Of a stretch of DNA of 64,000 nt, positions 35,442 to 47,984 are shown one piece after another. The notes below the pieces were generated by a model. That model saw only the letters and a list, made by a program, of their open reading frames with translations, searched no databases and had not been told where the DNA came from. The DNA lies in NCBI GenBank assembly GCA_023101725.1, contig JALJCO010013744.1, positions 434,001 to 498,000 of the forward strand, in the 5' to 3' direction. Within the stretch, counting starts at the first letter, position 1; the number at the start of each line of letters is the position of its first letter. The position numbers were made by a program, and so were the translations under genes. Source of the stretch: Atherinomorus stipes. Its lineage: Eukaryota; Chordata; Actinopteri; Atheriniformes; Atherinidae.

Positions 35442-36106
35442 AGGTTGAATATGGAACATTTTTATTAAAAGCTATATTTTTTCAAAAATAATACCTCCAC
35501 AGGTCGTTTGGGGGTGTACAGAATGAAAGTACAACATTTCCCAGAAAAATTATTTTTAGCCTAAAAATAATTATAAAATAATTTTTTACGGGTTCGATAA
35601 TGGCATTTTATTTACGTCTATAAGCCAATACACGCCGCCATTGCAGGTTGCCAAATACGATCTATGTGTGGACACAATATTTCGGTCATAGTCAGGCTTG
35701 TACAGGGGAAAACCGTAGAGACGACCAGTGAAGCAGCTGCTTCAGAGTCCTGGAGATATTGTTATCTGTTTCTGAGGAGGAGTGACCTGAGAAGAGCAAA
35801 ACCTGGAGTAAATTTAGGTGAAGACTTCACTAAATGGACCCACATGAACGTTTTCCACGGAGTAAAACAAGGAAATGGCGATTTTTCTCCTGGATCGGTA
35901 AGCTAGCTTGTTTGCTAACATGGCTAACGTTAGCTGTCAGTTATAACCTCCTCTGCATTACTTGTTGGACATGCTGCAGACTGTTGGTCACTTGCGTATC
36001 GGCAGTGAGCCTGGCATCCCAGCGGCTGGAGTTGTTTTTCTGCCATTGCAACTACAACCTAGACACACGTGATGTCGCTGTTCTGTCCGTATTCCATATT
36101 CAACCT
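35442..36106 (+). mobile_element. T2/Kolobok-like MITE, family 2
   Basis: TTAA lies at both borders (35,438-35,441 and 36,107-36,110). The ends AGGTTGAATATGGAA are identical over 15 bases from both sides. The interior contains an ATG-initiated frame (MDPHERFPRSKTRKWRFF, ATG at 35,834) that leads to a good splice donor (ATCG followed by GTAAGC at about 35,899). This looks like a first exon kept from a larger parent element or captured from a host gene. No transposase is present. Confidence 0.65.
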
Positions 36107-36110
36107 TTAA

Positions 36111-37176
36111 GTGGTGGATTATGCCTAATCTGGCATCATGGCATGTTTTACAGCAATTTAACACCCATCTTCCAGTTTTTGTAAAATTACTAAAAACTCC
36201 ACAGCATGCAAATAGCATCATGCCAAACCAAACAGAACCCCAAACAGAACTAAAACCATGACACCTAATAACAAAAGAAGAATCCAATAAAAAAAGGAAA
36301 CTAGAAAAAAATAATTTACATTTCTTGTGTAGCCATCTCTTCTTTACACTTCTAGTTAATTTTATTGGGTTCTTATTATTTATGTCTGGAAAAATACTAT
36401 GTTGCCTTAAATAGCCACACACCATTTTAATGTTCAAGTGTTTGTTTATTGAATGTGAACAATGCCCGAAACAAATTTCCTCTCAAGATCATGAAATTGT
36501 TCCAAATGCAATTATTTTGTGATTGTTCTCATGTGTTTAAACAAGCCAATCTGAATTAGATACCCCTCCAGGGTCTTGTTGAAAACAAACTAAATGATTA
36601 TGTCTAAATTCAAACGACAAACACTCCCATGTTCATCTGGACGTTGCACATTTCAGTTTTGCTACACGGTCAGAAAAAAATGGTTGAAAATAATTGTATA
36701 AACATGAATAAATATGAAACTTCAGCAATCTGTATGAGCAGACAAAAAATCTGCAGTGACAGAATTTTTTATTAGAATTTAATGTGACATTTACAAAACA
36801 AATACAAAACACATCTAAAAAGATTCTGTAAATTTTCAACACATTCAGTCAGAAGGTTTAAATTATAGACAAGCTGTACCCAGCATGACCTTTTTAAACA
36901 GGTAATGTAAGGGATTACAAACTGAAATCCCTTAATCCATTGGCTTCCTCAGCATATTAAGGTGTTTGTCATTGTAGCATGTTCTAATTTGGAGCATAAG
37001 AAATTTACAAAACAAGCACCCAAAAGTTATTTTGAAATAGTTCCAACAGTGAAGAACTCCAAAGAGATTTGCATTAGTTTGTTCCTGTTTGGGTTACCAA
37101 CAAGCAATGCCTCTCCTGGTAAAAAGCCACAAGAAATGATGTCAGCTAACAGTTAAGTAGTTAGCTTTTGTCCCAA
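36111..37176. other. Non-coding stretch, no gene seen
   Basis: AT-rich with no identified repeat or exon. The 149-codon minus-strand frame at 35,988-36,437 crosses the border of the TTAA element and has no known domain. Confidence 0.45.
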
Positions 37177-37250
37177 TCTTAATCAATTTTATTTAAAAAA
37201 GCACATTCAAAAACAACAGTGGGCGGGACATAAAAAAAAAAAAAAAAGTT
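37177..37250. repeat. Dispersed repeat R2, copy 2
   Basis: AATTTTATTTAAAAAAGCAC, CATTCAAAAACAAC and GACATAAAA follow the order of the copy at 9,466. A poly-A run ends it. Confidence 0.5.
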
Positions 37251-37752
37251 GAAGAAATATAATATTAGTGTAATAGCCTGATTGCCTACGTCATATTGTA
37301 AGGTTGTATAGGGAATGATCTGAAATTAATCAATCAGCAGTGTTAGAAGAGTAAATATTAGCCAGATATCACAATTGGGCCAAAATATGGCTCAGGCAGT
37401 TATGTCATTAGGCTAACAAACCAGATACTGAGAAAAATCATAATTCACACTCAAAAACCATATGTCACAAGAGTGGTTCTTTGAGATACCGGTGACTGCT
37501 GGAGGAGGGGGAAAGAAAGAGAGGCATCGCCAGTAGGTAGTGGTTAAAACAATAAAAACTTTATTAAAGAAATCGAATGAATAAAAAATAATAAAATAAT
37601 AAAAGTCCAAAATGTGTAAAAAAAAAATAACTGAGTAAAAAGTCCAAATGAAAATAGTGAAATAGGACTAAAAGGGGCTCGCGGTGGTTGGCATCTCAAA
37701 CTGCTCTTTCCTTGGATCCCAGTACATGGTGCCTCATGCCGTAGCCCTCCTC
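37251..37752. other. Non-coding stretch, no gene seen
   Basis: AT-rich sequence with a GA-rich run near 37,500-37,530 and A runs near 37,620. No gene was seen. Confidence 0.4.
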
Positions 37753-37755
37753 TTA

Positions 37756-38587
37756 GCGTGATTTTACACAGGACCTGTTTAGGTTGACCTAACTGAGTTT
37801 TGGTACCAAACATGGCACGACTGGGTGTGTGAACACACCACTCCCGCTCGTAGTCAACGTTAACTCACCCGCTCTCAGACCAGCTGAAGGAGGTGGTTTC
37901 AGAGCGGCTTGCGTCGACCGGAAATGCGGCACAAGTGACGTGTGAATGTGCAGCAACTTTTGCTCGACCTAGATCCCAGATACTCCACCTTTTTGAACTA
38001 AACAGGTATCTGTAGGCCGCTTGACAGTGTTATACAAAAAAATAATAGGGTTACACGGCATGCCTGTAACATTTAGTATCATCTTGTGCTTGGTGGCTAC
38101 TAATCTATTTCATATGTTCACATCAATAGCTCGTTCACAAACACTGGAAAAACTACCAATAAGGGCTAGCAGGCAAAGCATTAATGCTCATGGTTACAAC
38201 TCACTGGTACCTGGTTGTTTGCTGATAATATCTGCGTATGGTCCAGACTTCATGGATCAACAGAATAAATCTGCGCCTTGTCTGGAAATCCGCCGCCTCC
38301 GGTGCATGATGACATTGTTCTCCACATGCAACCGTGTCTCGTCTTCAACACGCTCCATCATTCACCCGTGTTTTGTTTACAACACAGCCATGCTTTACAC
38401 CTGGAACGCATCTACTTACATCTGGTTGCCATGGATACACAACGCTCCAGTCTGCAGAGTGACTGCTGGGTGTGGTGATTAAAAAAAAGCATATGTGAAA
38501 CGGAGCCGTATTAGTTAAAAATTGAAACATTGTAACTTATTAACTGTGGCAGCGCCTGGCTCGACTCAGATATGTGTGAAAGCAGCC
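37756..38587 (-). mobile_element. TTA-flanked DNA element D, copy 2 (inverted)
   Basis: This is the reverse-orientation relative of 17,410-18,173, 832 bp, with TTA at 37,753-37,755 and 38,588-38,590. Its right end, read outward-in, is GGCTGCTTTCACACAT; the left is GCGTGATTTTACACAGG. The 153- and 66-codon plus frames lie in the repeat and share no known domain, but one of them runs parallel to a minus-strand frame in copy 1, as expected for a shared repeat sequence. Confidence 0.7.
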
Positions 38588-38590
38588 TTA

Positions 38591-41500
38591 GGGTCCGCGG
38601 CCACCCTGCGGCTCCCGAACCATGCTTCTCCGCCACCACCTTCTCCTGAGCCCCCTGAGCTCGGGGATCCGGTGCCCACCCAGCTGCGCCTCATCCTCCG
38701 ACCTTTCCTCGTTGGCCCTCTGTCTGGTCTTTCTGCTGTGCGCATACTGGCTTAAAACACACAGTAATTAGTCGTCCGGGGAAATCAAACTCCAGCAGAT
38801 AAAAACAAGCTTAAAAAAACACACATAAAACCGCAAAACCACGCTACAACAAGCTACCGTGGGGCAGCCCAGTGGGTGGCAGCACCCTTTTAGTTCACCT
38901 GGTGACATCAGCTCATGCTGGCTTTAATGCCATGGAAAAAAAGTGGATCTTTAAAGAAATCTTTAGATGTTTAAGCCAAACCTGCAGTTAATTAGCAGTT
39001 TAACGGAGTCCTCCCCACTGCATTGCAGTGATACAGAGCATTTACTCCAAAAACTTTTCACACTTTCAAGGAACTTCAACTTTGTCATTTCAAAAATGTA
39101 CTTCAAAGCATTTCTGAGAGGAATGTTATTTTCTCTTTATGTTTCATTGAAATTAGTCACATTTGTTTTATAAAACATGAAAATAAATAAAGGCAATACA
39201 TTTTCAAAGATTGTGTGGCTTCCAAGTTTTTTTCACCTTGGTCAGGGTGACATTTTGTCTGGACTCAACAAGTCAGATGCACATAGCACGTAGGCTACTT
39301 GTAAAGTTAACACATTTCTCAGGTGTTGCTTTAAATCATAAATACTGTACAGTATGTTGACTGTATATTAAGTTGATTTCTTATAGTTTGGTATCTTTAT
39401 GCAACACTGTATTTATTTTGTCAACTATATGCCATTTAGAGTCAAGTATAGATAATAAAACCAGAAATGTTGTTGGACATGTTTATCTTTAAACTAATGA
39501 TGAGTCATTGCCATGCAAGGAATCTGTGTCCTTGGGTAGTCGGTCAAATACACCCCTCAGCTATCACAGCTATCACATGGTTACAAGAAACAAGATGATG
39601 ATGACCAAATTCCAATTGACTGCACAAGTCACTGAATAAAATATACTGATTATTGTATGGAAAAAATGTTTATATTTCATTTAATATATTCACAATCTCA
39701 ACTAAATTGAAAGGGAAATATAACTTGGAACCTTCCAAGATGCTTGTGCTCTCTATCTGAATTGGATCTAGTCTCATCAACATTTGTGGAGTTCTTTGGC
39801 ACCTAAAATAAATGTGTTTCATTTGAAGGAGGGAAAAGCTGAAAATTTGCTCATCCTGTTCTAAGTGACAGTGACTTACAAGCACTAACATGTTCATCTG
39901 CGGTGTCTCCATCTCTAAATGTGGTGTGGTTAAATGCTCCGTGCTGGGGCTTAAGACTATCAAATGAAAATCACCAAGACATAACCGTGGAAAGAGAGAA
40001 AATTGAACCAAATGAGTTTTATGCCACAGCTTTTCTTAATTTTATCTATATGGACAGTATTTAAAGTCTAAAGCCGGTTGTCTGCCTAGTGCTAATATCA
40101 ATTAGCATGCAATATCAATTAGCTACCAATCTCACAGCACATTAGTAGGGATAATGGGTTGACCCCTAATTCAACCTGTCCACTTCACTTCACTGGATCC
40201 TTCTGGAATAAAGATGCATGTTTGTAAAAACTAAAAGTATTTGCAAAAAATATTGTGATAAAGGACTCTAATTATTCAAATTATCTTTCCTGAGGTGAGA
40301 ATTTTTAAAATCCAGACACCAAATAGAAGCAATGAGAATGCTGTCCTTTTATCCCTCACTCACCACAGAAGCAGGCCTCAACCCCACTGAAGGGTCTATA
40401 AATGTTCTATGCTCTGCGTCCTGTGAGTTACAATGCTCAGGGCAGGCAATAACTCACACCATTAAACATAACGAGGGCTTAGACAGGGCTTAGGCATCAG
40501 CAACAACGAAAAATAATGTCTAATCCTGCGATGATGTGGCATAATATTCTTTTCCTTGGTGTTGTCAGCCAGCAACAGATCCAGACAAACCCAAAGAAAG
40601 TTGTTTCATGCAGTGACTGACAGGTACCCTGCAAGGAAGATCCATCATGCAAGCTCAATTAATCTGATTGTTTTGAAAATAAATGCTATTATCTGAAGTG
40701 ATGTGCATTAGCTTGTCGCCATATGGTGGAGAAAAGTCATCAGAAATGCACAAGAAACGATTAAACTGTGCTTGTTGGCATGCTGGATGTGGCAGCTTTT
40801 GGAGACTTGAAAGCTGAAGATTAAACATCTAAATGTTACATCAAATCTAAATCATCAACTCTTTGATATTCTCATACAGAGGTCGTACCATTTCCATGTC
40901 AGGGATGCTTTGATCCTAGAAGTTCAGAGCTATGACAACTAGTTTGATTTTGATCTTGACATGACAGGGATGCAGTTTTTTCAGTTTGAAGGAGATCATC
41001 TATTATTTTTACTCATCCGTGGTATGTAGATTTATGTCATTACATACCGTTGTGATTAAAATTTCTTCTCTCCGACACCATTATGCTGCACCAGACTGCT
41101 GCAAGCTTGAGATCGCAATCTGTTATCTGAGTGTTAACGCCATACTTTCCCCACAATCATCTGTTATAGCATGACAGTCAAAATTCAGCAATTAACCTGT
41201 TCTGTCACCCCATGCTGAGAGGGACTGCTGGACTGGAGCTGAACTTCAGGGGTGGCAAATGAATTCAAAGGGGACAGCGGGGTGGCAGTAAGCTCGAAAA
41301 TGAAAGTCGACATGCTGTGCTCGACAGACACAACATATCTTGCCACACAGTAAAAGATATCTTTATTATAAACTTCTATTTTTCCTGTGTTTACTCTTGC
41401 AAATACTGAATTGGATGTTTCATATCAGACAAAAAGACAACTGTTACCAAATATTCAAACTAATGGTATTTATATGTATATTTCATTCACAGAGCAAAGT

Positions 41501-41739
41501 TGGTGCTGATGTTGCTCATCATCAACCCAAATCAATGACTACAACAACAACCAGTGTTCTACAGTCTGGTTGCTGGGATCAGAGGCAGATCTAGAAAAAT
41601 TTTATATGGGGTGGGAGGGACATGTTATTTCCTCTTTTTTAAAAAATAAAAAAGATCTACATTTTCTGTTAATTACGTCTACTGGCTGCGCCACCACCAA
41701 TCAAAGACTGAAAAAAATGGCCGTAGTATCCAGTCACGT
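38591..41739. other. Non-coding stretch, no gene seen
   Basis: The first 170 bases are CG-rich (CGCGGCCACCCTGCGG word). The remainder is AT-rich, with no recognisable exon or repeat boundary. Frames of 62-113 codons match no family by eye. Confidence 0.45.
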
Positions 41740-42115
41740 CTGCAGAACTAAAAGTAAAGCCAGTTGGGTGTTTCCCACTGTCGCCATCTTGCCATGTCGC
41801 ATGTGTCATCACTCCCAGAACATACTAAAATGGGCAAAGACTGGGCCACTCCGGGGTATGGGGCAAATGATTGACAGCTAAGCTAAATGCTAACCAAGCT
41901 AATCTGAAGTGAATAGGAACAAAGGAAGATAGCAGGTTTAAAGGTAAGGCATGCTCAGACTTGATGTCAACCAGCTAAAAACCGCCATTGTTCAACTCTA
42001 CTATAGACTGAGACCTTCCTGGGAGAAAACAGGGAGCTAAAATCAGCACCCAGTCTGCCGCCTGTCAATCAAAAGGACACACCCCGCAATCTAAACTTTG
42101 CGTCCTGTTAGTTAT
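41740..42115 (+). repeat. Dispersed repeat R3, copy 2
   Basis: A direct-orientation relative of 28,190-28,520, with GGGGCAAATGATTGACAGC and CAGTCTGCCGCCTGTCAAT intact. It lies about 75 bases left of a TTAA element. Confidence 0.6.
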
Positions 42116-42191
42116 CTCTATCCAGTCAAGAGATAGAGAATGTGTAATTGTTTGTCTAATTGTCATTTGATTGAAATGTTGCTGATTTTAA

Positions 42192-42387
42192 AGGTAGAGA
42201 TATTTACATTTACATTACATTACATTTCTCGCCATGGATGGCGGCGAGAAATGTAAATATCATCCAAAGGACTCCGAGTGATAGTGTCACAGAAATATTC
42301 CGGGTGAGTAAAGGCACTACTGTATGAATTCCTAAAAATAAGGTCAAGGTTGAAAAAAAAAAAAAGGAAAAAAAAGAAAGTTATCCT
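42192..42387. mobile_element. Short T2-like MITE with internal hairpin
   Basis: TTAA precedes AGGTAGAGATATT, and the right end (AGGATAACTTTC from outside) is followed by CTAA, one base from TTAA. The right half parallels the element at 49,139-49,598: an A-rich run, then GGGTGAGTAAA. A 12-base perfect inverted repeat (ACATTTCTCGCC at 42,222-42,233 and its complement at 42,243-42,254) surrounds a 9-base loop. Confidence 0.5.
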
Positions 42388-42391
42388 CTAA

Positions 42392-44366
42392 GTCAGTCCC
42401 CCTTATTAGCCTACCCCATGTCAGTGGTAGCCTGAGCTGTAAAACTGTATTTATTACAGTTTTCCACAGCAACAATCTTCCTACTAACCCATTTATTAAC
42501 ACAACACAAATGAGCAGTATGTGTGGCAACAAAAATCCAATAGTTAGAGAGCAGCGCTGCCACGGGTGAATAGCCACAGAACGAATCAATACAAAATCAT
42601 CTCAGACAGTTGAGAAATATGTTTGGAAATTTAACACGATGAATGAATAAACATACAATTCTGGTAAATTAATGCTTTTCTTTTCATATTTGAAAGATAT
42701 CAAGAACCCCATGGAAAATAAAATAAAATAAAATGTAACCTGAGAGCTTACTCATTTTTAGAGCCCCTGTGGAGTGTTTTCATGGAAGTTTGTGTGCTTT
42801 CTGTAGCTGCCTCAGTTTCAATGTTAAGAAGCAATTAAAAAGTAGGCTACTTCCCTAAATCCAATGGTCCATTTTCCAAATGTAAGGAAAGATGATCTTG
42901 ATTCCATCAAAAATCATAGTGTGCATCATTTACACAAATGCGTACATGCATACATTTCAGCAAAATTAAATAAAATCTGTCTTAAAAGTCTGTGTTACTT
43001 TTCTGATTTTAAAGGTAAAATAATGTTAACAATCACATATAACTGACAGCTCTCACATTTACGTGGACAAACACTGCTGTGGCCATTTCTACATGCAAAT
43101 ACAGCAATGTTGACCTTTGTCTTCAGCCAAGTTTCCAGAGAAAGCATTCCCATTTGATTTAGCTGAAAACTAGGAGTGTATTTCAGCCAAAGGAGCCCTG
43201 TTTGTCTTCCAAATTGCCACACTGTGATACTGTTTTCTAATGCAGTGCTTTATGCCAAACTATGATCTATTCTTGATCCTGCAGAAGAAAAAAAAATACT
43301 GACTGTTGAGTAAGCAAATGGCATTTTTAGAAACACATATCCATCTATCTACATATCCATTTTACATATTCTAGATATGTAAAATGACTTTGTTTATCTG
43401 TGTTGGCTTGGTTGACTTTATCTATCCATCGATCTTTTCCAAGTGTTGAAAGTCATCATACAGCTGTGGTGTGAAAGCAGCCACTTTCCCTGTCACAACA
43501 GGATCTGTCTTGCCCTCTTCAAAACCCGGCCGGATGGAGAGGAGAGAGGGTGAACCTGAGACTCCTGCTTGCTCTCTGAGCAGTGTTTGAATTACATAAT
43601 GTGGGTGAAACCCAATTGTCTTCAATCAGCTCAGGCTTCCATGTTATCCATCATTTTTATTGGTGTGGCAGTGAGATAAGACTTTGTTATGTCTCTAAAG
43701 GAATCCATTTTTACATGAGAAAGAATACCGCACTAGTATGTTTTAATGTAAGTTTCTAAGTCAGAAACTTACAAGAACCCTGTCAGGTTTGATGTTTTTA
43801 AAGCAGATATATAAATAAATCAAATGAAGCTAAAAGCTGATCTACAAAGTTTATGTGTTTCAAGAGCAAATCTCCCACCAAAAGAGGAATTGCGATGATG
43901 GAAAGCACAGAACAGCCCCAGAAAAGAAGCTGTGGTTCAGCGCAGGGATTTATGAAATTGAATTTCAATGCCACATTGAGCAGTTCATTGAGAGTGTGCC
44001 AAAAGTAAGAATCCTATGACGGATTGAGACGAATCACTGCCCAAATGAGCTGACAACAAGATGCCGACGGCATTGCATTACTATTCAATTAGCGTTTAAG
44101 AGGGCTTTGGGGAGAATTGTTTTGTTCTATTTTACAGATAAAATATGAGCATCTCCCACAGATTTCTCATTAGGGTCACTTTGAGGGTAACTCCCGCCCC
44201 ATTTATCTTCTCCAATGTGGACCCCTGGTGAATCACAAGCTTCTATTTGAGATGAGAAAATATACACTATTCGGTTGTCTGTTGAACTGAAATGTGATGA
44301 GTTAACGCCTTTCCTTTCAACACCAATCTGGATTTTGTTCTTATATTACATTGATGCAGCCTTTAT
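42392..44366. other. Non-coding stretch, no gene seen
   Basis: No transposon was recognised. The block at about 43,960-44,110 is repeat-free and moderately GC, a speculative conserved-element candidate. Frames of 60-81 codons look random. Confidence 0.45.
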
Positions 44367-44374
44367 GATTATAG

Positions 44375-45305
44375 TAGGGATGAGCATGTTTGCTGATTTT
44401 TAAAGTCGATTAATAAGGCCAATCAAAAATCGATTAATAGATTAGTCTTTATGTGGATAGAGTATTTTTCATTTCACTGTGGTGACATCCAAATGACATA
44501 AAGACTAATCTATTAATCGATTTTTGATAGATTTGATCGATTTTTGATACTCTATCTTTGTGGATAGAGTATTTTTCATTTCACTGTGGTGACATCCAAA
44601 TGACAAAGGAAAATTGTAAAACGTGTGAGATCTTATAAAGTCTGCGTTCTATAAATCAGTGTTTTGTATATCTTGCTTGTTTTATTTTTTATAATCATAT
44701 GGGTTTTAGTGTGCTTTATTGTTCAGTAGATGGATGAGAAGCTGGTCTGGTTGTATTTATATGGCAGCTGCTATGCTAGTCGTGTAGCATAATACTACGT
44801 GAAGTAAACCCTACAGGGGTGTTCAGCAACAGCAAAGCAGTTATTTTCTGTTGTCTTCTAATCTGGTCTTTCTGCTTCTGAAGCATATGAGGGTTTTGTA
44901 ACTGTGCTGTTGCGGTCCGCTGCCTCCGCTGCGGTGAAAGCTCCGACATAAACAGCTAAACTCTCTTGCAGCAGAGGCGAGGTGACACTCCTCGGTTAAC
45001 TGGGTTTACGCAGCAGTGGAGAAGCAGACACAGGACTCTCCTGGAAAAGAAAAGACCTACGAGCACTAATTATTGATGAAGCTTGTTGCGAAAACATTGA
45101 CTGCTAAACAGATAGCTTCCCACAGCTACCTTCTTCTGCCCCGACGTCTCTCCCGCTCAGATCAGCTGATGTGCTGCGCATTGTCGCTCCTTCTGTTTTA
45201 ACAGCACTGTAAGCATCTCCATGTCTCTGCACAATGAAACATATTCATAACAGTCGACTTCGTGCGTTATTTCGACTAATCATCGATTAGTTGTGCACAT
45301 CCCTA
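44375..45305. mobile_element. Non-autonomous hAT element
   Basis: Termini TAGGGATGAGCA and, from the right, TAGGGATGTGCA are flanked by 8-bp target duplications GATTATAG (44,367-44,374) and GATTATGG (45,306-45,313), which differ by one base. Short TAGGGATG-type inverted repeats plus an 8-bp duplication are typical of hAT. The 931-bp body has no transposase frame. Near the left end lies a local rearrangement: a perfect 30-base inverted repeat and a 47-base direct repeat. CGATTA words recur at both ends as possible subterminal motifs. Confidence 0.8.
44422..44605. repeat. Inverted and direct repeats from a local rearrangement
   Basis: Bases 44,422-44,451 and 44,499-44,528 are perfect 30-base inverted repeats. 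The 47-base segment between them (44,452-44,498) recurs identically at 44,559-44,605. The order is arm, unit, inverted arm, spacer, unit. Identity of the copies points to a recent or gene-converted event. Confidence 0.9.
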
Positions 45306-45313
45306 GATTATGG

Positions 45314-46205
45314 TGATATCAGCATGATTTTTATATTCAAATCATTTTGGTTTTGACCAGTTTGACCACTCAGGGTCTACTGTGCCATCATTTTCCATTT
45401 AAAACAGTCTGTGAGCAGCGGTTTCCTCGTAGTGCTGCCTCAAGAAGAAAACAAGATCTTTCAAATACCCATTTTTACATTGTAAGTTCTGTCTTATCTG
45501 AGCTGCAGACCATGATGCTTTAATTTTGTGTTTCATTTACCTACTATAAGGGCTAACATTTTTGGAAAACGTTTTTTTTTTTTTTTTTTTTTTTTTTTAT
45601 CTCACGGTGCATTAATGACTGGAGCATTAATAAGCTTTTGCTCAGATTTTTTGAAAAGGCATTACCCAGAGCTGCTTAACACCTATGAGTTCTTGTTCAT
45701 GTCCAATCTGGGCTTCTGTGGCCAAGAAGCCAAAACACAAAAGAAAATCAACACAGAATAGACCAGCTAAAACCCTCCACAGAAACAGGCCTACAAAAAT
45801 CACACAGCTCTTTTCAATTTTTACCTGCATGCTGCTTTTTTTCCCCCTCCACAATCAATTTGATTTTCTCTTTTTAATTATGGCAGGATGATGATGTATG
45901 CTCCACTAATAAGACATGAATGGGAAATGAAAGGTCGGTGAGACCTAGATAAATGACTCCCATTATTTCACCAATCGGATAGAAGGCCCTCTATATGTTC
46001 TAATTTGAATGATAATAAAATTCTGAATTGCTTTGTCCTAGCCGGCCACTTTCCCGATGATAAGCACCAAGGCAAGGTAACCTTGTCCTGTGACCTGAAC
46101 TGCCGTTGCTGTCTTGGACTTTTAGTTACGCTAGATTAAAAACAGAATGCACACACTAATAGAGCAAACACTGTAGCTAATCCAGAGATTATTCATCTAA
46201 ACTTT
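45314..46205. other. Non-coding stretch with poly-T
   Basis: It contains a T run of about 29 bases at 45,571-45,599. No gene was seen; the 68-77-codon frames around the T run are not gene-like. Confidence 0.5.
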
Positions 46206-46330
46206 TTTAAATCAAATCAAATCAAATTTTATTTATATAGCACTTTTCATGCATAGCAGCTTTACAAAGTGCTTCACATAATAAAAACAACACATTACAT
46301 CAGCAGTCCCCCAAGTTTATCTAAAACAGC
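46206..46330. repeat. Dispersed repeat R2, copy 3
   Basis: (AAATC)n leads into AAATTTTATTTATATAGCAC, then TTTACAAAGTGCTTCACATAA. This is the best-preserved of three copies. Degenerate A-rich sequence continues to about 46,560. Confidence 0.65.
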
Positions 46331-47984
46331 ACACTGGAGGGATTGAAATACCTAGAATAGAAAAAATAGAATAAAATCAAATCAAATAAGAATCAGACAA
46401 CCTAAAAGCCTAAAAAATAAGTCTAAATCATACACTTGGTTAAAGGAAGTCAGTAATCAAAACAGAATTATAGAAACTATAAACTAGTTAAAAAGATAAA
46501 AAAGTAAATAAATAAAACCATGACAGGATAAAAAAAAAGACCAACTTATTAAAAGGAATAAAACCTAATTATAAGCTATTATATAATTATAAGCTATTAT
46601 AAAGATAAAGATATTATCTTATGTCATGATGCTTTAAAGATTTCACTTCTTCATTGCAAAACTATGAATTTCTCTTCTCTATAGGAAAAAGAATAGTGCA
46701 ATCACTCTAAATAAACATCTGATATAAAAGATTTGGCCTGGTTTATTATTAAATAAAGCATGTTGACTCTGTGTCAAAGAACATTATGTCTGAGATGACA
46801 AACTGAACAAAGCACAAAGCATCTGTATCTGTGCTTAAAAGTCCTAAATGAATTTTATATTTTTAGTCTACCCATCGGCACAGAAGGATAAGGTGGCTTT
46901 GGGAGTATAAATAATAAATCACATTGTCCTTGTCTAGGAATACGTTTGAAAAGCAATGAAATATGATAAAGTGTCTCATCCGGGTCGTCTGATATTTGTG
47001 GCAGTCACTTGTGAGTTGACATGCAGTACTGTATAGGTTACTGATGGCACAGCACAGCAAGTCTCAGTGGGTCTATAGAACAGGAAAGGCGAAGGCAAAA
47101 CAAGTCGATCCCAGTCTGTAACTGTAAAGCAGGGCTGCTGCTGACTACATAAAAACTTTGAACTCCAAGTCACAAAACTTCGCCAAACGATAATGATAAT
47201 GCTGTAACTCAGTGATGGATTATTATTTATAATTATTAGTTTTCTATTTATTTTTCAGAGTTATTTCTTCCTTCAGTCAGTGTCCACTTTTAATCACTGT
47301 AAAATCATTAAACACAATGCAGTGCAAATCACAGAAATTGACTAAAACTGACTATAAACTATAAAATGACAGCTAACCTCCACTCTGCTGCAATGAAGGC
47401 AAGGCATCGATGCAGCCAGACCTGCATTGTACCTACTTAATTTGATGTGATATGCCAATTGAAGCGCTAAGCTGTGCATAAATGAGTCTTGGAATAACAG
47501 GTCAGCCCATGGATATTGCAATGCATGATACCAAAATGGAGAAATGTGTTTTTGTAATAAATAGCAATGATATGGTTTTGTGGATTCATTTATTTTGATT
47601 AGGCCCAGTATTGTTCCACTTTATGAAATTAATTGAATTTCTCATGCGTTTGAGTAAACGGACAAACAAATTAATCAAGAATTGGCAAATGGGTCTCTAT
47701 TCAGCTCTGCAAGAATGTTGTGTGTGTGTGAGACCAAGTGAATAATGCATCCTGTGACTTGTTTAGCTTTTGGTAGCCTCTGAATGTGTGATTTTTGTAG
47801 TGATCCTCCAGGGTAGATGATCCTGTCTAAAAACTTGAAAAGCCAAAAATGAGTTGACAGAAACATCAGAAAAACTATCACACAAGAAAATGTAATTTTT
47901 CTCATTCAAAAAACTCTCATGAAAAGCTTTTTGTATTCACTGTTAATGTTGATCATGAATTCTACATATACTGTCCAGCTTTCA
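46331..47984. other. Non-coding AT-rich stretch
   Basis: A-rich tail of the R2 repeat, then ordinary sequence. No exon was recognised. Confidence 0.45.

Noticed and set aside
35988..36437. 149-codon minus-strand frame
   Set aside because: It crosses the border of a TTAA element and has no recognisable domain or conserved motif.
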